This document shows positions 42,408-54,500 of a stretch of DNA of 64,000 bases, one piece after another. Under the pieces are notes generated by a model that saw nothing but the letters and a program-made list of their open reading frames with translations, was not told the origin of the DNA and did no database searches. The position numbers and the translations under genes were made by a program. Where the stretch lies: the NCBI GenBank assembly GCA_021401465.1, contig JADDMT010000055.1:1-64000 (forward strand), read 5' to 3'. The DNA is from Teratosphaeria epicoccoides (taxonomy: Eukaryota > Ascomycota > Dothideomycetes > Mycosphaerellales > Teratosphaeriaceae). How positions within the stretch are numbered: position 1 is the stretch's first letter; each line of letters begins with the position of its first letter.

Positions 42408-44669
42408 CTAATACCGTGGTGGTCCTCCGTAGCCTCCCTGCTGTCCAGGGTACTGGCCACCTGGCGGTGGTGGAGGACGATTGTACTGGCCGCCCGGAGG
42501 GCCGCCTCCGTATTGGCCTGGTGGTGGGGCGCCGAACTGGCCTGGCAGAGGAGCGCCGTACTGGCCTGGCGGAGGGCCACCATAGCCGCCTTGAGGTGGC
42601 GGTCCACCATAGCCACCTGGGCCGCCATAGCCTCCCTGCTGCGGTGGGCGAGCACCGCCTGGACCCATGTTCTGCTTCTCGTCCTTCGTGTCGTAGCTAG
42701 GATCAATCGCGCCGAGAATTAGCTTGATCATCCAGAGATCTGGCGTTAGGTCGACCGGAGGCTGTGCTCGAGCCATCTCTGCGGACTCGTTCTCGTAGTC
42801 TGCGGTGGTTAACTTCCTATCTTGCATATCAAGGCCAGTTGGTCATGCTTACTTGACGTGCAGTCAACTTGGCCGCCAACATTGGGGTCGTTGTCGAGGG
42901 TAGCCAAAAACTCAGTTGCCTTCTGGTCATTGCCGACCTGCGCGAATTGGAATGCCACAGCGCCGTCCCCATAAGGAGGTCTGCCTGGCGGACCGGCCTG
43001 ACGCGCGGTGTTGACAGCCATCTGTACAGTCTCGATGAGGTTCTGGTGACCGTCCGTAGGCTGACCATCCGTGATCGTGATGATAAGGAGCGGTTTCTGA
43101 AGCTGACCGCTCCTCAACTTTGGAATAAGCATTGGCTCGATGACCTGCTTCCTCAGCTCGGTGCCTGTAAACAGTAGGTCAGGATCTGCAAGTGAAGCTC
43201 AAATTCAGCAACTCTCACCTAGGGGCGTCAACCCCTTGTATCGCTTGTTCGCGAGAAGCTGTTCGACCTGCTGCTCGCTGCGAATGTTCGAGGTCATCTG
43301 AGGCGGCATGCCACCCTCATTCATGAAGCGCAGCTCGATGCCGTCATCATCGAATAGTGTAGCCGCAAAGGCCACTCGCTGCAGAATAAGCTGCAAGTCC
43401 TTGATACGCTCGCCGTTCTCTTCGAAAGACATCGAGCCAGAATCATCGATAAAGATGACAACGTCGTAAAGAGCCAGACGGACGATATCGCGGCCAATCT
43501 CTCTTGGGATGCGCCAGGCCTGGCACAGCCGGTCGACCTGCTGACCAGCGCGGGCAGCAATATGTGGGATGCGCTGCTGGCCTGGCGTGCCCGGGCCATA
43601 GAATGCCTCCAAGCGTTTCTCACGGATCGCGTCCTCCAGCTGACGCTGGTATCCCTGAACATCTGCCGGCCCTGAGCCGCCTGGTGCTCCTCCTGGTGCT
43701 CCATATCCTTGCGGCGCGCCATACTGACCTTGTGTGGGCTGCTGACCGTAGCCGCCCTGCTGCGATGGTGGTTGACCGCCCTGTGAAGTGGCATATCAGC
43801 AAATGTGCTTCTCAAGGTGAGATACTGTGAAGCATGTGAAGGCGTGTGTTGTGACGAACATATCCGTATCCACCGGGCGGACCTTGCTGGTAAGCTTGCT
43901 GTCCGTACTGTTGACCATACTGTGGCTGACCATAGCCTCCTTGCTGAGGATAGGGACTTGGCGACTGTGGATATGGACTTGGCGACTGCTGGTACGGACT
44001 CTGGCCTGGCGGTGGTGGAGGAGGTGGTCGCGAGTAGTTCTGTTGTCCATAGCTTGGAGCGCCGTAACCTCCCGGCTGCTGTTGCTGTTGCTGATATCCT
44101 CCAGTCTGCAGCGTGGAAGGATATGGCGCAGCGCCGGCGCTGGCAGCCATCTTTGCAGCCAGAGGCATGGTGCGGGTGGTGCCACTCGGAGCTCTGGTTG
44201 TGGCTGAAGTGGTGTGCGCGTGCAGGTCAAGTGGATATCGGTTCGTCGCAGATATGTTGACGATTGCGCGGTAGACAGAGGGGAAAATAAAGCGAGACTT
44301 ACAGGCTGTTGGCCTGGATTGTAGGCTTGATACGATGCTTTGCCAGCTAGTCATTAGACATGTGAGCTTCTTGCTGCGCCATCATGCAACGCAGGCTCGA
44401 GTTGCGTCACGCGCCTGCATTTTTCTCCTTGAAGGTGGGTTCGCTTACGATATGCTTGCTGTCCACCTGGTGGACCACCGCCCTGCTGCTGATTGCTGTA
44501 ATTGACGATGGGGACACCGCCCTGTGCTCCCTGCGCCGCCGCCAGCTTCGATGCTAACTGTCGCCTGGGGTCAGATTGGCGTTCTCCGGCACGGGCACCT
44601 CACCTCTTGCAATGACGTGTATTGTTTTGGAGGGGGCTTGGCGGGGTAGAGGTCTCAACTTACTCCCAT
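42408..44669 (-). CDS. von Willebrand factor A domain protein with Pro/Gln/Tyr/Gly-rich flanks, about 571 aa
   Basis: Seven exons fit: 44669-44664, 44557-44449, 44346-44303, 44150-43860, 43780-43219, 43164-42853 and 42799-42408; 1,716 nt, 571 codons plus stop. The start is MGLASKLAAAQG. The exon 3 and exon 4 starts are the least certain. N-terminal (about residues 30-185) and C-terminal (about 485-571) parts are low-complexity repeats of GGYG, PYPQS, PPPPGQ and QYGAPPPG. The VWA core starts near residue 253 with the metal-ion motif IDDSGSMS, continues GLTPLGTELRKQVIEPM and LLIITITDGQPTD, and ends DLTPDLWMIKLILGAIDPSYD. The DxSxS site is intact, so it should bind a divalent cation and a protein partner. 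The prion-like flanks suggest condensate behaviour, which is inference. Confidence 0.85.
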
Positions 44670-45272
44670 TGTTACTCCAGCTGGCCGGAGTGTGTGTCTG
44701 AGTGTGTGGTGGTGTGTTGGTGATCAAGAGGTGGCAAGAGGCGAGCCTTGGATGTCTGACGAGAAAACTCGAACGTGTTTGCAACGTTAAGAAGAGCTGC
44801 CACGAGTCTAGTTCCTGCATGATATGTTTGCCAACTGGGACCTTGCACGTGGCAACGCCGAACATCGCCCCGCCGCCAAGCCTTAGTCGAAGGAAGACTC
44901 AGCCTCGTTGCAAGGCACTTTGCTTCACATGAAGGTGTAGTGGAACGAGGCTTGACGGGTTGGAGGATTCCACACCCACGAGCTCAAAGCGATGTAGGGT
45001 CAGTGTGTCTTCTGTGACCTAAGCTAGGCTCTATCCGCACCAGAGGTACTTGTGCGGGTCAATTCAGATCTGGCCAAAGTTCCCCAGCCCTGACAGAGGT
45101 AAGAGCTCAATCGCCAGGGCATATCGCCTCTAATGCTTCCAGTGCAGCAAACCTCCCGTGAACATTGCGGCCAGCCTAGCATCTACATGCACTGCTGTAC
45201 CGCGAAAGGTCCGGCAATCCCTTTTGAAGGCACAGGTGGCACTCCACTCTACCCTTTCGTGCTATTAGTCCC
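44670..45272. other. intergenic, VWA promoter side
   Basis: 603 bp with the VWA gene promoter and the 3' flank of the carboxypeptidase. No gene seen. Confidence 0.4.
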
Positions 45273-47251
45273 TTAACCATTACAAGCCCCAACGACCTCA
45301 GGGAACAACCGAGTCGATTTCTCGTCAACTACGATATAGTCACAGATTGCCGCAGATCCATTCTCAATGGACTTGACCTGAGCACTGGTGCAGGTTTGCG
45401 CTGGATTCAAGACATAGCAAAACTGCAGCGGCTGCTCCGGAGGTTGATTCTTCGTCGCCCAAGTGTCCACCGACCCTGTGCTGCTGTATACAGACCCATC
45501 GCTGTTGACCGTGGGCACCGTGCCAGTAGCAATATCCAAATCGAACAGGGCACGATTGAAGATCTGATATGCCGTCTCCGGCTGGTAAGAAGGAACCGTA
45601 TGGCCAGCCTGAAGAACCCGGGAGAACGAAAGGCTTCCGTACTGCCTTACGAAACCACCGATGTACGAATCATTCGTGCTGATTGGTGCGTAGTCCGCAG
45701 CGCGGAACTTTGAGGAGTTGGTATAGTCGATAGCGAGCGACACCGCCTCCCCGCCGATCCAATTACAAGTAAAGTCGCGATCGCCATAAGCCATGTGCAC
45801 CTTGATGCCAGATTCGAGGATGTATGCCAGGTCTTCTAGCTGGCCGGGCCGCGGCCGGTCGCCGATCGTTCGGAAGGCGTGTTGGACTGGGTACGAGTTC
45901 AAGGACCAGTTCAACGGAATGCCTAGCGCTGACTGCACGTGCGGCTGGTTGAGGTAACCGAAAAAGAAAGAAGGTGGGAACGGATCAGGTTCCAGGATTC
46001 CGATGTCGTAGTAATTCCTATTCGAATGCGCCCGATATGGTTCGAAGAGATTTTTGTCGCAATTGCTTTGTGCGTCAGAGCATATCTTGTTGACAGTTTC
46101 ATTAATGCCGAGATTGTCCGGGTCGTAGATTAGTGATAGATTGCGACATTCATAAATTTGGTCATTACATCCGCCTGGTTTGGAGATGTAGTCGACCATG
46201 CCCTCGTACACTGGCCGATCGACGATTTGCAGACCATACGTATTGTTGTAGGCCATGTGTGGATATGAAGGCCATTGCACGAGTGGGTCTATACAGGAGT
46301 TGATGAGGAACAAGGTGTCAAGCTTGAGGACGAGAGATGTGCCCGGACTACCGACGAAGCTGCCGTTCTTGATCTTCTGATTCTGTTCCTCGAAGAAGGA
46401 CATGAAGGCGGGGCCATACCTGCCGCCGTAAGACTCCGTGGCAAGAGAGATTCGAGAGTCCTTTGGATGGTAGTTCGGAAATTCTTGGAACCAGACCTGC
46501 GCAAAGTGCCAAAGAGCAATCGCAGCGTTGCGAGTCCCACGTGATGTGTATTTGGGATCTGGGTTGGAGGTAGTGCCCACCAAGAATGTTGCGTTCTGCT
46601 CAGGTATGGGATCCGAAGGACTCAGAATCTCGTTCTGCCCAGTGATCAGGTTGGTTGTGAACTTGACCAAGCCTGTGTAGCTCAAGCCAGCAGCTACCGG
46701 CTGGTCGAGGTACAGCATGTTTACTGTATTGCCTTAGCGGAAGTACATGTATGGGAATAGGTATAGACATACCCTGGGTGTTCCAGGACCATTCGTTTAG
46801 CCGCGTTGATTTGGAGTCTGGTTCCACCCAACAGGGTCCATTTTCTGCCAATAGACCTATCATGGAAGACACGCCTGGCCCACCGTTGAGCCATATGGAT
46901 AAGGGCGCATCTGCAGGATCTTTGCGCGCTTCGAAAAACCAGAAGAATGTGTTTATGCCGTAGTCGGTATGTTGACCCAGGTCTTCCAAAGCACCTGGAG
47001 GTAAGTGAACATATCCCGCAAAGCCACGAACACCTGGCGTGGTCTCGCAGATGTGGGTCTGTACGTCCATATGTCATTTTTTGAGGGTGTTGTAGATCAC
47101 GTCGCATGGTTGAACTCACCTCTTTATAGCTGATTGTGATGTCCTCGTTGAACCTGGATCTAAGGACCGTGATGCCCTCTGGTTCCGGGGGGAATTGAGC
47201 AACGACGGAGAGCGGCAGGACCAGGGCGATCCAGAACGGAATCTGTCTCAT
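45273..47251 (-). CDS. secreted serine carboxypeptidase (S10 family), 622 aa
   Basis: Exons 47251-47120, 47058-46773 and 46723-45273 with introns of 61 and 49 nt total 1,869 nt, 622 codons plus stop. The start MRQIPFWIALVLPLSVVAQ is a signal peptide. S10 landmarks are in order: ICETTPGVRGFAGYVHLPPG, WLNGGPGVSSM (oxyanion region), the nucleophile Ser in ATESYGGRYGP (near residue 234), the Asp in AYGDRDFTCNW (near 451) and the His in LQAGHTVPSYQP (near 511). The catalytic triad is complete, so the enzyme should remove C-terminal residues from peptides at acidic pH outside the cell or in the vacuole. Several Asn sequons and Cys pairs fit secretion. Confidence 0.93.
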
Positions 47252-48539
47252 GCTGCTGGCCAGAAGGAAGTGACGGCGGGAGGGCGTGAATGCATGCGAA
47301 ACAGTGGAATACGGACTACTGCCTCCCTTGAGGTCATCAAGCGGTGCCCACCAGGAAATCAGCAGAACACGAAGCAAAGCTTGCATACTCGGATTGCACT
47401 GCCTCGGGCAGAACGCATGCTGGCTGCTCCTGGGCTGTCTTGCGCGCGGCGAGATATCGACATGGGTGATGCGCCCGTAGATGCAGCAAACCATGTCGCA
47501 GAGAGCGTTGCGAGATGTTTTTGTATATGAAGCGACCGCCTTTAAGCCACTCTTGGAGTCTTGGCGGGCGAGCGACATCCTTGGCGGGCGAGTATTGCTG
47601 CATTGAGGTGCTTCGTGCTACGAATTTCCTGGCATCGCAAACCTAACGCGCCGCCGTCATGGAAGCATCGTCGGATCGCAGCGGTCGCATCACCACGGCT
47701 ACAGATGGTGTCGAGGCCGCCGCGAACAGCGCAACATGACGACGATCATATTGCGGCTTCGTGCGAAAGTGGACTGGTGTCTCTAGCCGTGGCGCACAAG
47801 TCCGAATGTGCAAAGCACTGATATATTTTATACTCAACCTCCGAGGTCCTGATCCCTGCTGCACGACGGGTGGTCATGAACTGGTTCCTGTGCTGGTGCC
47901 ACGACTCCCGGCCTCCACACCGTACACTCTGTCACAGCACAGATTTGAGGATGGAGGTATTGCAATATTGATTAACAAAAGGTATGCTGGCGTTATGCAT
48001 CAAGGAGAGTCAGGGCAACTGGAACAGAAGGACTCGGCGGGCCCACGGTCATGCGAAAAGCTTGTCCTACCTGTAATGATTAATCCATGCCGGCGGATCC
48101 GAGCAACTTCGACGATGATGCAGTCGGCGCGTCGACACATGCTTTTGTAGCTGCAGAGCCAGCACTAAGACCGTCACATTGGCGATGGTGGTAATGATAC
48201 GGCGCAGGATCTGCGTACGCTGCTACGGTAAGGGACTTTTGGCAACAAGGGCCGCTTCCATTCCTTTGCGGCCAAGCACCTTGGCTTTGTCTCTCCCTCA
48301 CGGTACCCGTTCAGCGTTCACTCTCGTCAGCGGCGAAGCGACGTCTCTGGATCCCCCATCATCGGACGTGAGCACAACATCTCAGTGATGCTCGACAAGC
48401 CGGTGCACCAAATTATGCATGCGACGGCGGAGCTCGTGCGAAAGAGGATTGCGACATTGCCGTGCAATCTGCGACGCGAAAGACCAGGTCCGCGGCAAGA
48501 GGTCGATCTCATGGCGCAGCGGTGTTAGCGCTCGGAACA
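47252..48539. promoter_or_regulatory. divergent intergenic region, carboxypeptidase / FMP27
   Basis: 1.29 kb between divergent starts; no gene supported. It holds both promoters. Confidence 0.4.
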
Positions 48540-51500
48540 ATGCCTCTACCGACCATATCATTCCTCCTCGGAATTGTGGTCTTGGCCTACCTGCTGACCT
48601 TCGTCGTCTTTGCCGTTTTGCGCATTGTCACCGGAGTGTCGATTCAAAGAGTGGGCTACAGCGGATTCAGAAGGATATCGTTCAGTCCGCGGACTGGCAT
48701 CAAGGTCAACATACGTGGTGTTGGACTCTCGATACATCGGCCGACCTTTGCGCTGCCAACATGGTGCAGTCTGGTGGTCACGGAGCTCGTGGTGACGATC
48801 GATCTGGAAGCTGTCGGAGATGGGTCGAAGAAGGAGGGTGGGCTGTTCGAGAAGTCCACCCCCGTCTTCGCACACGCGAAAGATGGCAGTGTGGCAGGCG
48901 CCGGGCCTTCGCATGGCGAGGCTGAACGCGACGGAGAGGGCCATGGGAAGCTTTGGAGAAGGTTGACAGATATCAAGGAAAAGATCAAGAGGCTGCACAG
49001 CAAGATCAACTGGATCAAACTGGTGGATTTCATCGCGACAGCAGTGGAGGTGACCGTGGTCGGAGTTGGAAGTGCGCGAGTAGAACGCTTGTCACTCTCT
49101 GTGGACACCAGGACCAAGACGGTAGACCGTAGTCGGCTGTTCCAGCATCACAAGACGAGGCCGGAAACGCAAAGCCCTGCAGAATGGAAGGGCATCGTGC
49201 GCAGTCTCCTGTTCACGGCGGATGGGCGCGATTCGACTGAGATACTGGATTATTGCACCCTCAACATCCATGGAATGCTACACAACGAGCTGCAAGGCCT
49301 CCGCGATGCATCAATCTCCGTAAAGCTCGGTCGTTTGAACCTGCCATACGATGACATCGAGCATGTCAAGAAATGCGCGGACCTGTTGCGTGGCAGATAT
49401 GCGCAGCCGTCTGCAGCCAAAACAGGCGCGAGCGACGTGTCATTAGCAGACGCAATGCAGGAGTTGGAACAGCCTGGTGTCAGTCGCGAGGAACGTATCG
49501 TGCGCACAGTGTCCGACTCTCGTGCATTCATTGCATCAATCTTGCGAGGCATACAAGAAGTCCAATTTGCAGTAGGATTCTTCGGACTCTCACGCAAGCT
49601 GGACATCAAAGGCGACAGCGGCAAAGATGTCTACTTCAATCTCGCAGTCAAGGAAGTTGGTCTCGACGTGCTCAGATTGGACCCTAAGAGCCCAGCACAT
49701 AGGATGTACTTCGCGACCAATGATGTCGCGCATCAAGGCCTCTTGACCGCGATCGCGATCGCAGCAGGCATAGATGATGGCCACGAGCATCCCGAGCGCA
49801 TGTTATACATTCCAATGGTGACGGCTACTGTCAAGACGACGCTACCCTCGCGGACAATACATTACTCTCGCGAACGTGAAAATGATGCCAAGGATCGCAA
49901 CACAAACATGCTTTATGCGAATTTTGTCTGCACATCGCCATCTGTGGACTTAGATCCAAAGAATTTGCCGCTTATGCGAGCACTCTTCCAGCGGAGTTCA
50001 AGACAGCGGAAGCAGAGGAACGCTGGAGCGCCACATTCGTCCGCCGGAACACATCGACACCATCTGATCTCGCAGCTTTTGCCGAAATCTCACGTCAAGC
50101 TTTCTATACAGGAGCCGGTCATTCGCGTATCTCTTCCAGCCATGGGCTTCGATGAGTCAGAGCGAGCAGACGGCGATTACGATCTACTGATCTCTTCGAT
50201 GTCCTCCATGTCCTTCGATCTTGATTCTTCGCACGCAGCTGAGGGCGGCCTGCACTACAGTCTACATTCGCATTACAGGCACGTCAAGCATAACTTGTAC
50301 TATCAGACCATGGCTGGCGACCGTTATGATTTGCTACAAAGCCATACTGTTGAAGTTGACTTGGACGTCAATGAAATTCCAGATCCTAAGGTCACTGCAA
50401 GTGCTGAATTCAGGACTTTCAACATATACTTGGTCAGGCCTGACATATGTCAGGGGGTCAGCCAGATCGTCGAGCAGTTCTCTAAGAGCGTGCGTGCCAG
50501 GAGTCACAGAGAGAACAGCCAAGAACCAAAGGCTGCATTTCTACGGACGGTACCGCCATGGTTGGAGCATGTCCACATTGAGGCGTCCGAGTTCGGGCTA
50601 GAGTTATCTGGTGTCGACGCGCAAGTATCGCAGGACAGTCGAGGCTTCGCTTTGCAACTTGAGTCTTGGAATACGGATTATCGATCTCAGCGAGAGGACT
50701 CGCAGTCCGAACCAAGCAGCCGACGTCGATCGATTAGCAGACAGACACCTACCAAGGACAAAGAGAGGGGGCCCCGGAATGCCTCGCCGAGACGACGTTA
50801 CCAGAGCTATGCTGACGGGCGGCGATTGACCTTCCATCTGACCAATCTAGAAGGATACATTGTGGACTCGGTGGAAGACTCCGAGGCCGAAGCTCTTCTC
50901 TCTCTGCCGCGCTTTGAGGTGGCATTCACAACATCCACTGATCAGCACGGCCCGATCTTCCACGTCAACTCATTCGCGAAGAGTTTGCTTCTGCACTACT
51001 CCCTGTACAAACACTTTGCTATGGGCGTTGCGGTGATGGTCATCAAGAAAACCTTCCTGGACCCTTCTCGAGAAGGAAGCTCCAAGCAGAAGCAAAGGCA
51101 ACCTGTGCCCCGACCGCCCTCTACTTTGCATGTGCCTGGAGATGTCTTGAGTCCAGGCCCTCACAAGGAGCTCGAGCAGATAGCGAGGCACGAAATCACA
51201 ACGTTTGACTTCAAATCCGACCTCCTTCAGCTCAAAGCCAAGATGCCAGATGATCCTCCCATGATGGTGCAGATCTATGGTTTTGATGCTGGCAGGCATA
51301 GGTGGAACACGCCTTCCTTGCGTAGCAAATTGGCAAGAATGTACGTCCGTGCGCCGCGAACAAGAGCAGCCTGGAGCAGGATCGTGAGCATCAAATCACC
51401 ACGACTCGATATTCGCGATCTCAAGCGAAAAGTGCCTGGATCGAGGAAGGAAGAGCCACTCGTTCCAGAGAAATCGATCGACATGACCACCGAGATTGTG

Positions 51501-54500
51501 CGCATCACTGTGCCTCATGGCTTCGTCGTGCATTCAATCTTCGACAATATCGCCAATGTCATCAAGACGACGAAGCAGCTGCAGCATCATTTCTTGACTG
51601 GTACCAACGAATACGTCTTGACGAAGGAGCCTGAAGGTCCCAAGCATGTGCCAAGAATCACATTGCGCTCACAAATGTTTGTGTTTGATGTGGAAGACAG
51701 CTTGTTTGAATGGAAGCTGGGCGCGATCTACCGCGCAGGACTCATGGAGCAGAAACAGCGGTCAGCTCGTGACGAAGCTTTCAAGCTGAAAGAGAAACGC
51801 CTCGCGCGAGGTATGGATGGAAGAGGCAGCTCGCGATTCCGCACCCATTCAGCTCATCTCGGTTCTCGATCTCGAAGTCGGCATCGACCCTCCACCCAAG
51901 CCCAAGGCGCCATACGCAGGAGCCAAAGTATCCCGCCCATCAAAGAGTCGCCAAAGAGCAGTCAGTGCCATAATCGCAAGAAGATGCGATATGATGCAGA
52001 AGGCAAATGCGGCATTAGCGACAATTCTCGGCTGACCATTGAGCAGGCCAAGGAGAAGCTCGAGCTGCTGAATGCACAAAGCTGGAAGAACCGCATTGAC
52101 CGTATCATGTCTTTCCAATCGCACACAATTCGTGAAATCAGGCATATGCTGTGGGGCTCTGATGATCCAGACGAGAGTGACAACAACGAACCCATTCTCG
52201 CGCTGAACTCGCGGCCCGGCTTGTTGCTGGGCGTCGTAATGGATCTACACCTCACCATTGACAAACCGTCTTTTCCGATGGAGGACATACCCAAATTCTT
52301 GCACGATGTCGGCAAAGGCATGCCGTATGACATGAAGTACGGTCTTCTGGTGCCGATGAACCTCCATGTCACCATGGGCGAACTGCGCTTTCAGCTCCGG
52401 GACTACCCATTGCCATTAATGCACGTTCCGCCTATAGCAAATGGCCAGAGCCCGCGATTGCAAGCACTGTCAATGCGCACTGATTTCGTTATCGCCGAAG
52501 AATTCCGAGACGTGGAAAGCCAAAGGCATGTCGAGGTGGAGGTGATTCCACGAGAGAAGATGAGCGTTGGTGAAGGTGGAGTCGAAACGGCAAACGGCGT
52601 AAAACCACCGAGGCACGGATTCAAAATTGATGTGCGCAGAACCATTTCACCTGTGAAGACTTACTCGGACATGAAGTTCGAGATCAACACATCCCGGCCT
52701 ACAAAGATCACCTGGGGCACAAGCTATCAGCCTGCCATTCAGGATGCCATGCAAGTCATCGAGGGTTTCACCAAGCCGCCCGTCGATCCATCAGATCGTG
52801 TGGGCTTCTGGGACAAGATTCGACTTTCCTTCCATTCCAGGGTGAACGTCGCATGGAAGGGCGATGGAGACGTCACTCTCATCCTCAAAGGTAGCAGAGA
52901 TCCATACAATGTTACCGGCACTGGAGCTGGTCTGGTCATGGTATGGCGGAATGATGTGAGGTGGAATATTGCGCAAAGCCAGGACCCGAGACAATTCATG
53001 ACTGTCGATTCGGGAGACTACATCCTAGCTGTGCCGGACTTCAATAACTACGCTCGCCAGGCGCACGACGAGTATCACGACCCTGGTGGCAGCTCGGCTT
53101 CGAGTTCAACCTCGTCCGCAAGAAAGGATGCCGTGTTCAGTAAGGTTGTCATGAAACTCTCTGGCAACGTGAGATGGCTGGCTGGACTCATGCTCGAGCG
53201 CGACCTGCCCGGTGGCAAGAGGCTGTTCAGCTTCAAGCAGCATTACGATGTCGTGCTCAAGCATCCAGATTACGCTAGAGCGCCGCCAGGAGAGGAGTAC
53301 GATGCTTATAAAGACTTCCGCAGCCATCACATTCACATGAGCATTGCCATCTCAGCGCCGCACGACCGCGACTGGAATGTGAGCAATTTGAAAGCCAGCA
53401 GCAATTACAACTCCGTCCATCTTGGGCCGAGATTCTTCAGTCACTTCTTCAGCTGGTGGTCCATGTTCTCCGGGGTCATGTCCTTGCCTGTCAGGCAGGG
53501 ACCGCTCTGGGGCGTGACAGAGAAAAAGTCCAAGAAGTTCGGTCGCCATCTTGCGACGATCAAGTACAACCTCTTGCTGTCGCCGCTGTACATAGCGCAT
53601 GTCTACAAACACAAAGACGCCGAAGAGTATCAGGAGAACACGGTCTCGGCGACTGGGTTGAAGATGAAGATTGATAGCTTCATGCTTGATTTGCATCAGA
53701 GGCGTGAGCACTTCGATATCAAAGGACACGAGGATGTCTCGAAAAAGACCTCAGGAATGCGTATCAACCAGGCCCAGCTTGATTTCATTCACGCAGATCT
53801 TCGGGCACTGTCTGCTACCATAACAGGTACCAGCGCAGAGGATATCGAAAAGGCCGCTGATGAGACCATTGCCGGCCTGCATAGCCAAAGCCCAGTAGCT
53901 GAAGACATGTCAAAATTCGATATTCCCGACAATGACTTTACTTGGATTGATATGGATGACTTCGTCGAGCTTGACTGGATTTTACCAGCCGAAAGCAATC
54001 CAGAGACGAAGATTCTGCCGGTTGGGTACGCGCCAAGATTCACGTACTTTCGGCAGACTGACCACGAAGGTGTGATCCAGGGCGATCACTCCAGGACCAG
54101 TCCATTTGGAGACGAACCTACCCATTATTGTGTCATGTCCGCGAAGAATGACCCAAGAAGAGTGCAGACTGAATTGATCGACCGGAGGCTAAGCACACTG
54201 AAAGAACAGCGAATGCAAAACAATCGTGCGATTGGCGAACACGAGGTCAAACTCGTTCGGGATGCGTCTCGAGATGAGACAACGCGACAAAAGCTTCAGA
54301 CTAAGCTTGACATGCTTCGTGGGCATAGTGAGCACTTGTTGAATAAGCATCTCTTTCTTCAGAACATGCTGAACACTCTCAATCATCGACTGGATAATGA
54401 CGATCCGTCCGTTGTTCCGGATCTCGAGACCAGCGAGGAGTTCTTTGAAGCACACGAACATGCGAAGATGAAGGACGAAGACCTGGCAAAACTTGACGAA

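Noticed and set aside
47281..47578. Upstream extension of the carboxypeptidase frame
   Set aside because: The frame continues upstream, but the ATG at 47251 gives a proper signal peptide and conserved N-terminus.
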